DNA of 33,417 nucleotides from NCBI GenBank assembly GCA_029260815.1, contig JAJDCN010000224.1, positions 1 through 33,417 on the forward strand, given 5' to 3'. This DNA is from Planctomycetota bacterium. Its GTDB lineage: Bacteria > Planctomycetota > B129-G9 > JAJDCN01. The notes beneath the pieces were generated by a model. That model saw only the letters and a list, made by a program, of their open reading frames with translations, was not told the DNA's origin and made no database searches. Position numbers and translations under genes: made by a program. How positions within the stretch are numbered: the first letter of the stretch is position 1; the number at the start of each line of letters is the position of its first letter. This document shows, in pieces, positions 17,844 through 27,280 of the stretch.

Positions 17844-20215
17844 ACTGCGAGAACGTGCAACTGCTGCTCCAAGCCTATCTCGACGGCGAACTGGACGAGG
17901 ACGAGCAAGAGTTCGTCGAAACACACACCGCTGACTGCGCGGATTGCTCCGAGTTGCTGGCGGAGGTCAAACAACTGAGTGACCGTACAACCCGAGCATT
18001 CGAAGGACACGAACCGTTCGAAGCATTTACACGCCGAGTCATGGCCGAGGTCGTACGCGAAACGAAAGCGCGAAGCTCCGACAAGCCTTACCGAAAAATC
18101 TTTACACACCTCGCCCGGCCTCTGCCCGCCGCTGCGGCAATTTTGGTCGTGCTGGCCTCGGCTTTTCTGGTGCTGTTCGGTAGCGGGTCACAAAAAACCC
18201 AACCGATCTCTATCGCGGTCGCCGACGTAACCGGGGTCGTCCTCGTGCGTGGCACAGAGGACACTCCTTGGCACCTGGCCGATACCTCCTGGAAAGCCCA
18301 GGGTTCTGCGATAGTCGTCACCGGTCCACGAGCCCAGGCACGCATACAAACACCATCCCTCACGCTTCATTTGCAGCGTTCCGCTGCGATGAGCGTTGGC
18401 ACGAATACGGAACTGCTTCGAGGAACAACGAGGATCGACATTGCCTCGTCCGACTCCGCTCAGCGGATCGTCTTGCCCGATGCTGTATTGATGTCGGAAA
18501 GCGGCCAGTTCCTGGTGACTGTCCCGGAGCCGTGGACTGGAGAGCCGGTGGTCATACTAGTCCTCGAGGGTCGAGGCGTCCTTCGTACCCAGGGCGGCGA
18601 ACAAACGATCGCACGCGGCAAAAAGGCGATCCACTACCGGGCCAAGCCTGACACGAAGCTCTTTGTCGTTACTGTACCCAACAGTGAACTCGCCGCCGCC
18701 GGCAGGAACATGGCGGCCATTTCCAAGCCGGCGCGGCGAGTCACCCCGATGGCCCTCGACAGGGATCGCGACCCGATCGAACAACTGCACGAACACCTTC
18801 GTGATCGCACTCGCGATGCAGCGGACGCCGCGACTTTGCTGGCAGTAATCCCCGGCGTAGAACCAACCGAATCCGTCGAAGCTCTCTACGCCGATGTCCA
18901 GGCCGATCCCGAGGCTCGCCTAGCCGCGGGACGGATTCTCGCCGGGACGATCCGCGACACCTTCGTCACCCGCTTGTTTGCCACGCTCCAGGATGAAGAA
19001 GCGCCGGGCGCGTTGAGAATTCAAGCGGCCCAGGCGCTCGGCACGCTCGAGACACCGGCCTTGATCGGAAGTTTCCCCGAAGGGCCCGACTCGCTTGGGA
19101 AACAACCGGGACTGTGGGCCCAGGTGGCGCGCGCCCGGTACCAACTGGGCGATCACGCTCTGGCCCGTCGAATCTTGTCGGATCTGAAAGGCTCCGACGA
19201 TGCGAAGTCGGGGGCCATTGAAGCGGCCGGTGCAATCCGCCGGTCGGATTTTTACATGCCCTTGGCCGCGATCGCCGTCGCTGAAAAAGACAGCTACGGG
19301 CTACGTCTTGCCGCCGTCAAGGCCGCCGCGAGGATCGATCCGGCCAAGACCCGCTCCTGGCTCCAAGGCCGCATCGAAACTCCTGAGTCGGAAGCACAGA
19401 TCGAAGGCCTGACCTTCCTTGCGGCGATCGATCCTCCGTTGGCGGCCCATTACGCCAATCGGGTCCTGACGGACCACACCGGCCCCCCGGCGATCCGAAC
19501 CTGGGCGGCGCGCGCCGCCTCGACCCTGCCAGCCCCCTTCGGACCAGATCTGCTGGCGATCGCGTTGAAGGATCCGGAGATGATCGTTCGTCTTACTGCG
19601 GCGGAGACTCTATGCCGCCGAGGCCATGCCGAAGCCGTCACCACGGCGGTGGAGGCTCTGAAGGATTCCAACTGGTACGTTCAAGCACGGGCGGCTCGGG
19701 TACTGGCCAACTACGGGAACAGTTCGCACATCTTCTACCTGGAAGAGATGCGCAACGAAACAGACAATTGGTTTGCCCGCAATGCGGCCACCGAGGCCCA
19801 ACAGATCTTGGAAGCCGGGCGGGCGACGGTGGCCATCGAAGAGTTGCTGTCGGGTGTCGAACAGCGGGCCGAAGTGTCCAGTTACCGGTTTGCCAAGCTG
19901 ACGCTCGACGGATTGAGCCCGCTCGTACGCTCGGTGGTGGAACAGACCGAGCGCCACCGGAACGCCAGCCGAGAGACCCTGGTGGAATATACCAACGAGT
20001 TTGGGATCCTGCGCCTGATGCAGCTGTCGGTGCGCGGCTTGGATCCTGAAACGCGCAAGGGCGCGATTGAGGCCCTGCAAAAACTGACCGGCATGAATTT
20101 TGGGTTTGACTATACCACGCCGATCATCGAAGAGCGTGAAGCGGCAATGGAGCGATGGGAGCAATGGTGGCTGACGAACCGAGAGCTATATCAGAGCCAG
20201 GAGACGCAGAAATGA
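17840..20215 (+). CDS. Anti-sigma factor: zinc-finger (zf-HC2) domain, TM helix, FecR-like region, HEAT repeats
   Basis: NCENVQLLLQAYLDGELDEDEQEFVETHTADCADCSELL; TM PAAAAILVVLASAFLVLFGS; VTGVVLVRG...AVLMSESGQFLVTV FecR-like; C-terminal helical repeats; ATGA overlap with sigma gene. Confidence 0.82.
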   Translation: MNCENVQLLLQAYLDGELDEDEQEFVETHTADCADCSELLAEVKQLSDRTTRAFEGHEPFEAFTRRVMAEVVRETKARSSDKPYRKIFTHLARPLPAAAAILVVLASAFLVLFGSGSQKTQPISIAVADVTGVVLVRGTEDTPWHLADTSWKAQGSAIVVTGPRAQARIQTPSLTLHLQRSAAMSVGTNTELLRGTTRIDIASSDSAQRIVLPDAVLMSESGQFLVTVPEPWTGEPVVILVLEGRGVLRTQGGEQTIARGKKAIHYRAKPDTKLFVVTVPNSELAAAGRNMAAISKPARRVTPMALDRDRDPIEQLHEHLRDRTRDAADAATLLAVIPGVEPTESVEALYADVQADPEARLAAGRILAGTIRDTFVTRLFATLQDEEAPGALRIQAAQALGTLETPALIGSFPEGPDSLGKQPGLWAQVARARYQLGDHALARRILSDLKGSDDAKSGAIEAAGAIRRSDFYMPLAAIAVAEKDSYGLRLAAVKAAARIDPAKTRSWLQGRIETPESEAQIEGLTFLAAIDPPLAAHYANRVLTDHTGPPAIRTWAARAASTLPAPFGPDLLAIALKDPEMIVRLTAAETLCRRGHAEAVTTAVEALKDSNWYVQARAARVLANYGNSSHIFYLEEMRNETDNWFARNAATEAQQILEAGRATVAIEELLSGVEQRAEVSSYRFAKLTLDGLSPLVRSVVEQTERHRNASRETLVEYTNEFGILRLMQLSVRGLDPETRKGAIEALQKLTGMNFGFDYTTPIIEEREAAMERWEQWWLTNRELYQSQETQK

Positions 20216-20225
20216 GGGGAACCAT

Positions 20226-20615
20226 ATGATCCGCACTGCCACAATATTCGTGATCCTGGTGGTCCTGGGGGTCTCCACGACCACCGCACAGCCGACAGTG
20301 ACGGGCGACACACGGGTGTATTACGGCCAGTCGGGCTCTTTCAGTAATCCCGCAGAAGTCAGTGCGGCCCACGTGTTTGCCGAGATCGACGAATACAAAC
20401 AGATCGCCGAGGAAGGTTTGACTCCGGACGATCCGCTCTTTTGGAGCCTGATCGAAAAGGCCAATCGTACCTTCCATCGAGCAGTCAAACGCTCGGCAAA
20501 ACGGCTGGGCTACGACCTGGTCGCCGAGGCCGGTTCCATCGAAACGGAGCCGGGAGATCCCCAGATCCCGGATATCACGGCCGCGGTCATTCGCCAGGTA
20601 AAGTCGTCTCAATAA
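20226..20615 (+). CDS. Small exported protein of unknown function
   Basis: Signal peptide MIRTATIFVILVVLGVSTTTAQ; 11 nt after the anti-sigma gene in the same orientation. Confidence 0.65.
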   Translation: MIRTATIFVILVVLGVSTTTAQPTVTGDTRVYYGQSGSFSNPAEVSAAHVFAEIDEYKQIAEEGLTPDDPLFWSLIEKANRTFHRAVKRSAKRLGYDLVAEAGSIETEPGDPQIPDITAAVIRQVKSSQ

Positions 20616-20677
20616 ACTTCCGATAATAAATTAATGAACGACTGCGGTCGCCGAGAGCAATATTTGAGGAGTGATTC

Positions 20678-21928
20678 GTGCGAAACCTGTTAACCAGCTT
20701 ACTATTTGCCACGGGAGTCGTTCTGTTCGGCGCCACCATACCGGCGTTCGCGCAGGACACCGCCGCATCTGGTGGCTCGGCACAAGCCACGGCCGATGCC
20801 AAAGACTCCACAAGTGTGACGCCCCTCAAGAAAGAAAGACCAAGATCGCGCGCGATTGAGCAGGAGAACGGTAGCTGGATCGTTTTCTACACCTGCCAGG
20901 CCGAAGCGCCAGCCGAACTGATCGCGCGCGTCAACGAGTTGAGTCCGTTTTGGCAGCCGCTTGACCCAGAGGCCAAGATGTTTGTAAACACGAAACAGCG
21001 AAAGATCACGATTACGGGAAAGCTCCCCGCTGTTCAGAAGATCGAGCGCTTCTTGTCGGAATTCGATGTGCCATCCAAGCAAGTAAAGATCGATGTGCGG
21101 ATCGTGGAGGTCTCTTACAGCTCGGACCTGGAATTTGGCTTTGAGCTGTTGTTCGACTATCTGACCAAAGATGCCGGCTCGTTTCTAAAAGCGGGGCGAT
21201 CTTCCTTCTTCCCTGTAGACTTCACCGGGAATTTTCCAACAACGACCTTTCCTGCGGCCGGTGGGCCTAACGACTTCGGCACCTTTATTTTTCGAAGGGC
21301 AAGACCGACTTACAACTTCGACGCAGCCGTAGCGGCACTGAAGAAAAACGGCCGAGCGGAAATCCTCTCCGAGCCGTCGGTCACAGTGGCCGCCGGCCAG
21401 ACAGCGATCTTCAAATCGGTAGACAACGTTCCACGGATTGAAACCTCCGTCACCGGGGCCAACTCGGCCGTAAGCGTCGTTACGGTGTTCCAGGAAATCG
21501 GCATTCAAATGAGCGTAACACCGAGCACGATCGGTAAGGATATTGTCTATCTCTCCCTCAACCCCAAGGTCGAGGCGATCACTGGAACCAGCTCAACGGT
21601 GTCCGCGGGCGTGGCCGTGGACAACCCGATCTTCTCAACACGTCAAATTACCACACAATTAAGCGTGCGGGACGGACAGATCGTGGTGATGGGCGGGCTC
21701 TTGTCGAAATCGATCGTTGAAGATGAAAGTAAGATTCCAATCCTGGGAGACATCCCCATCCTCGGCCAGCTGTTCTCCAAGAGCAGCAAGTCGACGCAGA
21801 AAAGGGAACTGATCTTCATGCTCACGCCGCATATCATCGATCCGAATGCTTCGACACCGAACGTGCCCAAGCTGGTCATCCCCAAGATCGATCTGCCCGA
21901 TGTGCCGGACCTGCCCGATTTGCCGTAA
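20678..21928 (+). CDS. Short secretin-like outer-membrane protein (GspD/PilQ secretin core), GTG start
   Basis: VKIDVRIVEVSYSSDLEFG, AEILSEPSVTVAAGQTAIFKSVDNVP, FSTRQITTQLSVRDGQIVVMGGLLSKSI, KIPILGDIPILGQLFSKSSKSTQKRELIFMLTPHII; GAGGA RBS upstream. Confidence 0.88.
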   Translation: MRNLLTSLLFATGVVLFGATIPAFAQDTAASGGSAQATADAKDSTSVTPLKKERPRSRAIEQENGSWIVFYTCQAEAPAELIARVNELSPFWQPLDPEAKMFVNTKQRKITITGKLPAVQKIERFLSEFDVPSKQVKIDVRIVEVSYSSDLEFGFELLFDYLTKDAGSFLKAGRSSFFPVDFTGNFPTTTFPAAGGPNDFGTFIFRRARPTYNFDAAVAALKKNGRAEILSEPSVTVAAGQTAIFKSVDNVPRIETSVTGANSAVSVVTVFQEIGIQMSVTPSTIGKDIVYLSLNPKVEAITGTSSTVSAGVAVDNPIFSTRQITTQLSVRDGQIVVMGGLLSKSIVEDESKIPILGDIPILGQLFSKSSKSTQKRELIFMLTPHIIDPNASTPNVPKLVIPKIDLPDVPDLPDLP

Positions 21929-22055
21929 CGGTTTTCTCGAAACTAATCCTCTCGGCCCGTGGTAATTCCTGACCCACAGGAACATTTTGGAACATTTGCG
22001 TCATCGCAACCGTCTAAAGCTTCAGACCGCTACACCGCAACAAGGGGGATTCTCC

Positions 22056-23228
22056 ATGAAACAGGCCATCGCGTTTGTGCTCGTCACAGGTTTAGTTTTG
22101 ACACTAAGCACGGGAATCGGTATTGCAGAGCCGCAGATTCCACTGCCTAGGGCCAAGGAGAATCAGCCTCCGGACCCAAGGGAGATCGGTCAACTCCCGC
22201 CCGATTCGGTTCAGGCCCCCAACGGCGTGTGGATCGTACGATACGTCTGCCAAGCCGAGACACCGCAGAATTTGGCCGCCAGAGTGAACGAATTGTCCGA
22301 ATTCTGGAAGCCACTGGACCCACAGGCCAAGATTTTTCTGAATACACCCCAGCGATCGCTAACTCTGACGGGAAAAGTTGAAGCGATCCTCGCCTTGCAA
22401 AAGCTCCTTGCGCTCTATGACCGGCCACCCAGGCAGGTAAAGGTTGAGGTTCGCGTCGTCGAGGTCTCCCACTCGGACTCCCCCACGCTAGACCTGGACA
22501 CTCTCGTCCAGGGGGCACAGCATGTAATCAAGCACCCGCAAAAGCTCGGTCCGTTACCGCGATTACTCCTCTTGACACCGCCCGCTCCAAAGTTAAGACA
22601 TCTTGCGGCCGGGCTGATCTTGCACGAAACCGCTGCTCTCTTGAAAAAAGATCCAGACGGTCCACCGGTTGATGGAAAACGCTGGCCAACGGTGAAAGCC
22701 GCCCTGGAGGCCCTGAACCGTAAAGGCCAGGTTGAGATCCTAAGTGAACCGTCAATCATTGTTAGCGCCGGCCAAACGGCCACGCTGAAATCGGTCAATA
22801 ACGTTCCACAGATCGAAACTTCCGTTACCGGAGTAAACTCGGCCGTAAGCGTTGTCACGGTGTTTCAAGAAATCGGCGTCACGATGGCGAACGTGATCAG
22901 CAAGGACTCCGCCTACTTGACGCTGAACCCGAAAGTGGAGACCATAACCGGAACAAACACAATCGTCCGGGAAGGGTTGGATATCCAAAACCCGACCTTC
23001 TCCACGCGCCAGATTCGAACTCAGTTGACCCTGCGCAATGGCGAAACCGTTGCCCTGGGCGGGCTCAAGTCCCGACAAACCACCGGGATGCAACGCAGTT
23101 TTCCGATCTTTGATGAATTATTTTCTGCCGCTACGCGAACCGAGGAAGAGACCGATTGGATTTTCCTGGTCACCGTGCGGATAATCGAGGACGGACGCAA
23201 CGCGGTCCAAGACAAGCCCAAGCCTTAG
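22056..23228 (+). CDS. Second secretin-like paralogue, atypical C-terminus
   Basis: VKVEVRVVEVSHSDS, VEILSEPSIIVSAGQTATLKSVNNVPQIETSVTG, FSTRQIRTQLTLRNGETVALGGL; ATG at 22056 after AAGGGGG. Confidence 0.82.
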   Translation: MKQAIAFVLVTGLVLTLSTGIGIAEPQIPLPRAKENQPPDPREIGQLPPDSVQAPNGVWIVRYVCQAETPQNLAARVNELSEFWKPLDPQAKIFLNTPQRSLTLTGKVEAILALQKLLALYDRPPRQVKVEVRVVEVSHSDSPTLDLDTLVQGAQHVIKHPQKLGPLPRLLLLTPPAPKLRHLAAGLILHETAALLKKDPDGPPVDGKRWPTVKAALEALNRKGQVEILSEPSIIVSAGQTATLKSVNNVPQIETSVTGVNSAVSVVTVFQEIGVTMANVISKDSAYLTLNPKVETITGTNTIVREGLDIQNPTFSTRQIRTQLTLRNGETVALGGLKSRQTTGMQRSFPIFDELFSAATRTEEETDWIFLVTVRIIEDGRNAVQDKPKP

Positions 23229-23233
23229 ATCAC

Positions 23234-25024
23234 TTACTGATCTTCGAGAAATTCTTTTGGCCGCAGTGCATAAGCAAACAGAGCCAGGAAGATCAAAATT
23301 AGACCGATCACCAGGAAATCGCCGTAGCGCGAGTATGGGGTCAGGTCGTCGCAAATCTTGACCCGTCGAGTCAGCGTTCCGGCGATGTCTTTGCTCTTTC
23401 CGTTGGCGTCGGTCAATACGTCCTCGGGTGCATAGGAGCCATCAGGCGCAATAAATAGCGAGATCCCGCTGTTGGCGGCACGAACGAAACCGACACGGTT
23501 TTCAATGGCGCGAAAAACCGCCAGGGCAACCGTCTGATCCAACTCCGCCGAGTCGAGGAACCATGCGTCGTTGGATTCGTTGACGATAAAGTCCACGGCC
23601 TTGGATCCTTTGCGGCAAACGGTTTGGCGGGCCAGACCCGGGAAGCCGTTCTCAAAACAGATGAGGTTGCCGAAGCGATAGGGATCCTCACCGGTGCGGG
23701 AAGGGAGGGAAAAGACGCCTGGCTTGGTTCCAGGCTCCAAGTCGCTGACAAACCCGCCGAAGCGATAGATGAGCCCGGCGATCGCCTTTTGCAGCGGTGG
23801 GATTGCGGAGATGGGCGCGGTTTCTCCGATGGGGACTACATGGCGCTTGTCATACCGGTAGGTGCTTTTTAGAACATTGCGCGGCAGGTGCGTGGTCATC
23901 ACACCGCCCGGCGGAAAGAAATAAACGCTGTTGTGTTTCACCAGATCTGAGGCGGTCACCACACCAGGAACCAGTGAAGCGGTTGGAAGCCCGTCTTCGA
24001 GCCGTTTCCCGGTCTCGGCCCCCAATAAAAGATGGACGTTGCCCTTTTTGGAGTACTCCTGCAGCCAATTGAGAATCGTATAGTTGCGTTTCGTCAACGC
24101 GGTCCAGTCGGACATCCGGCGGGGGACGAGATACCGCTCCAGTCCTGAATCCGGCACGTTGATGTACCGCATCGGCACCATCGTTTCGGACCAGATCACC
24201 ATGTCCACGTCCGGAGACGCCGACAAACCTTCTTCGGACAACGTCTTTAGAACCTCAAACCGGTCGGCGGCGCCTTCGCCCTTTTTCTTTTTGTACATGG
24301 GCCAGTTGCCCTGGACGACCAGCAGTTTCGGGCCGTCGCGCATCTCCAGCTTCGACAGCCGTACCCATCCGTAGCACAGATCGGCGGCGAATAATAGGAA
24401 TACCGCACCCACCGTGACGGCCAGGCGCCGGTCAAATGGTTTCCCGGCCCTGGGCTTGGTCCGCCACCGGATCAGAACGTCGGCCAGGGCCCCATTGACC
24501 GCGGCGATCAGCATGGACACGCCCCAGGCTCCGGTCACCTCGGCGATTTGAATGATGGGCAGGTATCCGTGCTGCGTGTGCGACAAGTGTAGCCAGGGAA
24601 ATCCGCTGAAGATGAAGGAACGGACGAATTCCATAGGCACCCAGACGACTGGAACGATCAACGCAAGCGGCAGGCCCGAGCCCCAGTACAACAACTTGAT
24701 CATCCACCCCGTCACCAGGACTAAGATGCTCACAATCGCCGCGAGCAACGCCAAGCCGATGTACGTATCCCCCACATGGCGAATCCAATGAACACCAAAG
24801 AAGACGAAGAAGAAGCCGAACCCCACGGTGCAAAGCAAAGCGGGCCGCATTCTAGAAAAGGCGAGCATAAACAGCCACGGTACCAGGGCCACCCAAGCGA
24901 GCCACCCGAAATCGATCGGGTGAAACGCGCTGACCAACAAAGCGCAGGACACCGCCGTCAACGCCACCCCGAGCCATCTTCGGATGCGCCCCTTCACCGG
25001 TTCTCCCACACGGCTAGAAATCAC
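23234..25024 (-). CDS. lnt: Apolipoprotein N-acyltransferase
   Basis: Multiple TM N-terminus and nitrilase-like domain: VVQGNWPMYK, VIWSET, FGNLICFENGFPGLAR, DFIVNESNDAWF, RAIENRVGFVRAANSGISLFIAPDG. Confidence 0.88.
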   Translation of the reverse strand: MISSRVGEPVKGRIRRWLGVALTAVSCALLVSAFHPIDFGWLAWVALVPWLFMLAFSRMRPALLCTVGFGFFFVFFGVHWIRHVGDTYIGLALLAAIVSILVLVTGWMIKLLYWGSGLPLALIVPVVWVPMEFVRSFIFSGFPWLHLSHTQHGYLPIIQIAEVTGAWGVSMLIAAVNGALADVLIRWRTKPRAGKPFDRRLAVTVGAVFLLFAADLCYGWVRLSKLEMRDGPKLLVVQGNWPMYKKKKGEGAADRFEVLKTLSEEGLSASPDVDMVIWSETMVPMRYINVPDSGLERYLVPRRMSDWTALTKRNYTILNWLQEYSKKGNVHLLLGAETGKRLEDGLPTASLVPGVVTASDLVKHNSVYFFPPGGVMTTHLPRNVLKSTYRYDKRHVVPIGETAPISAIPPLQKAIAGLIYRFGGFVSDLEPGTKPGVFSLPSRTGEDPYRFGNLICFENGFPGLARQTVCRKGSKAVDFIVNESNDAWFLDSAELDQTVALAVFRAIENRVGFVRAANSGISLFIAPDGSYAPEDVLTDANGKSKDIAGTLTRRVKICDDLTPYSRYGDFLVIGLILIFLALFAYALRPKEFLEDQ

Positions 25025-26216
25025 GGGGCAGTACCTCCAATCGGTCGCCCTCGGCCGCGGTGCCAGGTTTCTCGGGAACGACAGCCAAGGCGTTCATGGG
25101 AGCAAGACTAATCATGTCTCCGGAGCCGTGCCAGGGCAACAACTCCACAACGCGCATGCCGCTCAAATCGCTCAGTCGCGCGGGGAGAAACTGTCGCCGA
25201 CCGATGATCTTGGGCAATCGCCCCCGGAGCGTCGCGTATTGCGGTGGCGCCAGCGGCTCGGTCCAACCAACCATCTTGCGCAACGCCGGGCGGATCAACA
25301 ATTCATATACCACCAACGCCGAGACCGGGTTCCCCGGCAGGCCGAAGATCCGGCAGTGGTCTTTTTTGGCAAACAGCACCGGCTTGCCGGGCTTGATCGC
25401 GACCTTGTGGAAGATCACCTGCGCCTCCAATTCCGCCAGGACCGGCGGGACAAAATCCCGATCTCCCATTGAAACACCACCGGAGAGGATGAGCACGTCC
25501 GATGTTTCCATGGCCACGGTCAGTTTTTGCGCCAACTCCGTACGATCGTCCGCTACGATCCCAAGGCTCTTCGCGACGATGCCGTCGCCCGCCAGTTGAG
25601 CCGCCAGGACATGGCCGTTGCTCTCGCGAATTTGGGCGCCGGTCGGGCGGGCCTCCACCGGAATCAGCTCGTCGCCGGTGACCAGCACCGACACCCGCGG
25701 CCGGGGAAAAACCATGGGCCGGGCGGCCCCAACCATCGCCAAAATCCCGATCTGTTCCGGACCCAATCGCGCGCCCGTCTCCAGAGCCACTTCGCCGCGA
25801 GCGATATCCTGCCCTTGAGGAGCGACATTTTTTCCCGACTCGACGGGTTCTTCAATCCGTATTTTGTTGCCTTCCAGGGGGCAGGTCTTTTCGACCATAA
25901 CGACCGCGTCGGCCCCATCTGGAACCGGGGCTCCGGTCATAATCTTTGCGGCCTGGCCAGAATTGATGCGTCCTGCGGAAGTCACACCCGCAGGAATATC
26001 TTCGGTGACGGCAAGCTCCACTGGGGCGTGTGCGGTATCGGCCGCCAGGACCGCGTAGCCGTCCATGGCCGATCGGTTGAAGGGCGGCAGGTCAATGTCT
26101 GAATGCACCGGCTCCGCGAGCACATGGCCACGGGCCAGGCCCAGAGGTGTGGGTACCGGTTTGCCGGGCTCCACGTTCTTAAGTACTTCTTCCCGGGCTT
26201 CTTCGAGCGAGATCAT
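25014..26216 (-). CDS. moeA: Molybdopterin molybdenumtransferase
   Basis: LPPFNRSAMDGYAV, IMTGAPVPDGADAVVMVE, VSVLVTGDEL, RESNGHVLAAQL, LSGGVSMGDRDFV, GKPVLFAKK..GLPGNPVSALV. Confidence 0.93.
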   Translation of the reverse strand: MISLEEAREEVLKNVEPGKPVPTPLGLARGHVLAEPVHSDIDLPPFNRSAMDGYAVLAADTAHAPVELAVTEDIPAGVTSAGRINSGQAAKIMTGAPVPDGADAVVMVEKTCPLEGNKIRIEEPVESGKNVAPQGQDIARGEVALETGARLGPEQIGILAMVGAARPMVFPRPRVSVLVTGDELIPVEARPTGAQIRESNGHVLAAQLAGDGIVAKSLGIVADDRTELAQKLTVAMETSDVLILSGGVSMGDRDFVPPVLAELEAQVIFHKVAIKPGKPVLFAKKDHCRIFGLPGNPVSALVVYELLIRPALRKMVGWTEPLAPPQYATLRGRLPKIIGRRQFLPARLSDLSGMRVVELLPWHGSGDMISLAPMNALAVVPEKPGTAAEGDRLEVLPRDF

Positions 26217-27280
26217 TAGGGAGCGATTGCCTCGTCGTCTTTGGGTGGGTCAACACCAGGAGATGGGGTTGGAACCGGCGCGGGCACGGGTCGCGCCATG
26301 AGGACGGCCTCACCCGTACGCACGAGCTTTCCGCGCTGATAAGTCACATGGACGGTCTGGTCGGCCGGGAGGGGACCCAAGACATTGCGCAGACGCAGCC
26401 CGTTAGAAATCGCCTTGCCGTCGGCCCCGATCAGGAGATCCCCCACCTGGAGCCCGATCCTTTCCGCCGGGGAATTTTCAATGACTGTAAGAACCATTAC
26501 ACCCGATCGACCCGCTGCCTTGTATTCCTCGGGCGTGATGTTCCGGGTCTGGACGCCCAGCAGGCCGTGCCGGACGGTTTCACCGGCCTTCAGGCGGTCG
26601 AGAATTCGCATCACGTGATTGCTCGGCAGGGCGAAGGATAAGCCGTAGCCGATCCCGGAATTCTCCGGCGTGTTGCTGGTCCGCACGGCGACTCCAATCG
26701 CTTTGCCTTGTTCATCGAAGAGCGGCCCCCCCACGCTGTAGCCGCTGGAGGGTGCGTCGTATTGAAACACGTCTGAATAATCCACTGGTTCCGCCCCGGG
26801 CATCTGCACGGACAGGATCCGGTGCAGTGCCGAGACCATGCCGGCGGAGGCGGATACATTCCCGTCGGACAAAGCGAACATGTAGGTGTTGCCCAGCAGG
26901 ACGACCTGGTCCCCCACCGCGATTTTGTCCGAATCGCCGAAGTGCACGGGCCGCAAGGGCTGAATCGGCTTGATCTTGATCAAGGCCAGGTCCCAGCGAG
27001 GATCGGAGCCGACCAGCTTGCCTTCGTACACAACCATTCCTTCGGCAATCACATGGAGCGTCTCGATCGCAGACGCAGTTTGCAGGCTGGTCAGGATGTA
27101 GCCGTCTTCTGAGACCACTGTCCCGGTGACCGATGGAGCGGAGGTGTTGGGCGCGTTGACAATGACAACCGAAGGCCGGTTCGGCGTAATGATGTCGTGC
27201 AGAGTCGGTAGTTGGCTGGAGATACAGCCCGTCGTCAAAGCCAATGTCAACAGTACCATCAGGGAGATTACAGATCGCAT
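26216..27280 (-). CDS. HtrA/trypsin-like lipoprotein with PDZ domain; probable pseudoprotease
   Basis: Lipobox TTGCIS; DLALIK and LGVQ...ENSPAERIGLQVGDLLIGADG PDZ; expected TNxHV replaced by TSLQT and GNSGGP replaced by GYSVGGP. Confidence 0.8.
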   Translation of the reverse strand: MRSVISLMVLLTLALTTGCISSQLPTLHDIITPNRPSVVIVNAPNTSAPSVTGTVVSEDGYILTSLQTASAIETLHVIAEGMVVYEGKLVGSDPRWDLALIKIKPIQPLRPVHFGDSDKIAVGDQVVLLGNTYMFALSDGNVSASAGMVSALHRILSVQMPGAEPVDYSDVFQYDAPSSGYSVGGPLFDEQGKAIGVAVRTSNTPENSGIGYGLSFALPSNHVMRILDRLKAGETVRHGLLGVQTRNITPEEYKAAGRSGVMVLTVIENSPAERIGLQVGDLLIGADGKAISNGLRLRNVLGPLPADQTVHVTYQRGKLVRTGEAVLMARPVPAPVPTPSPGVDPPKDDEAIAP

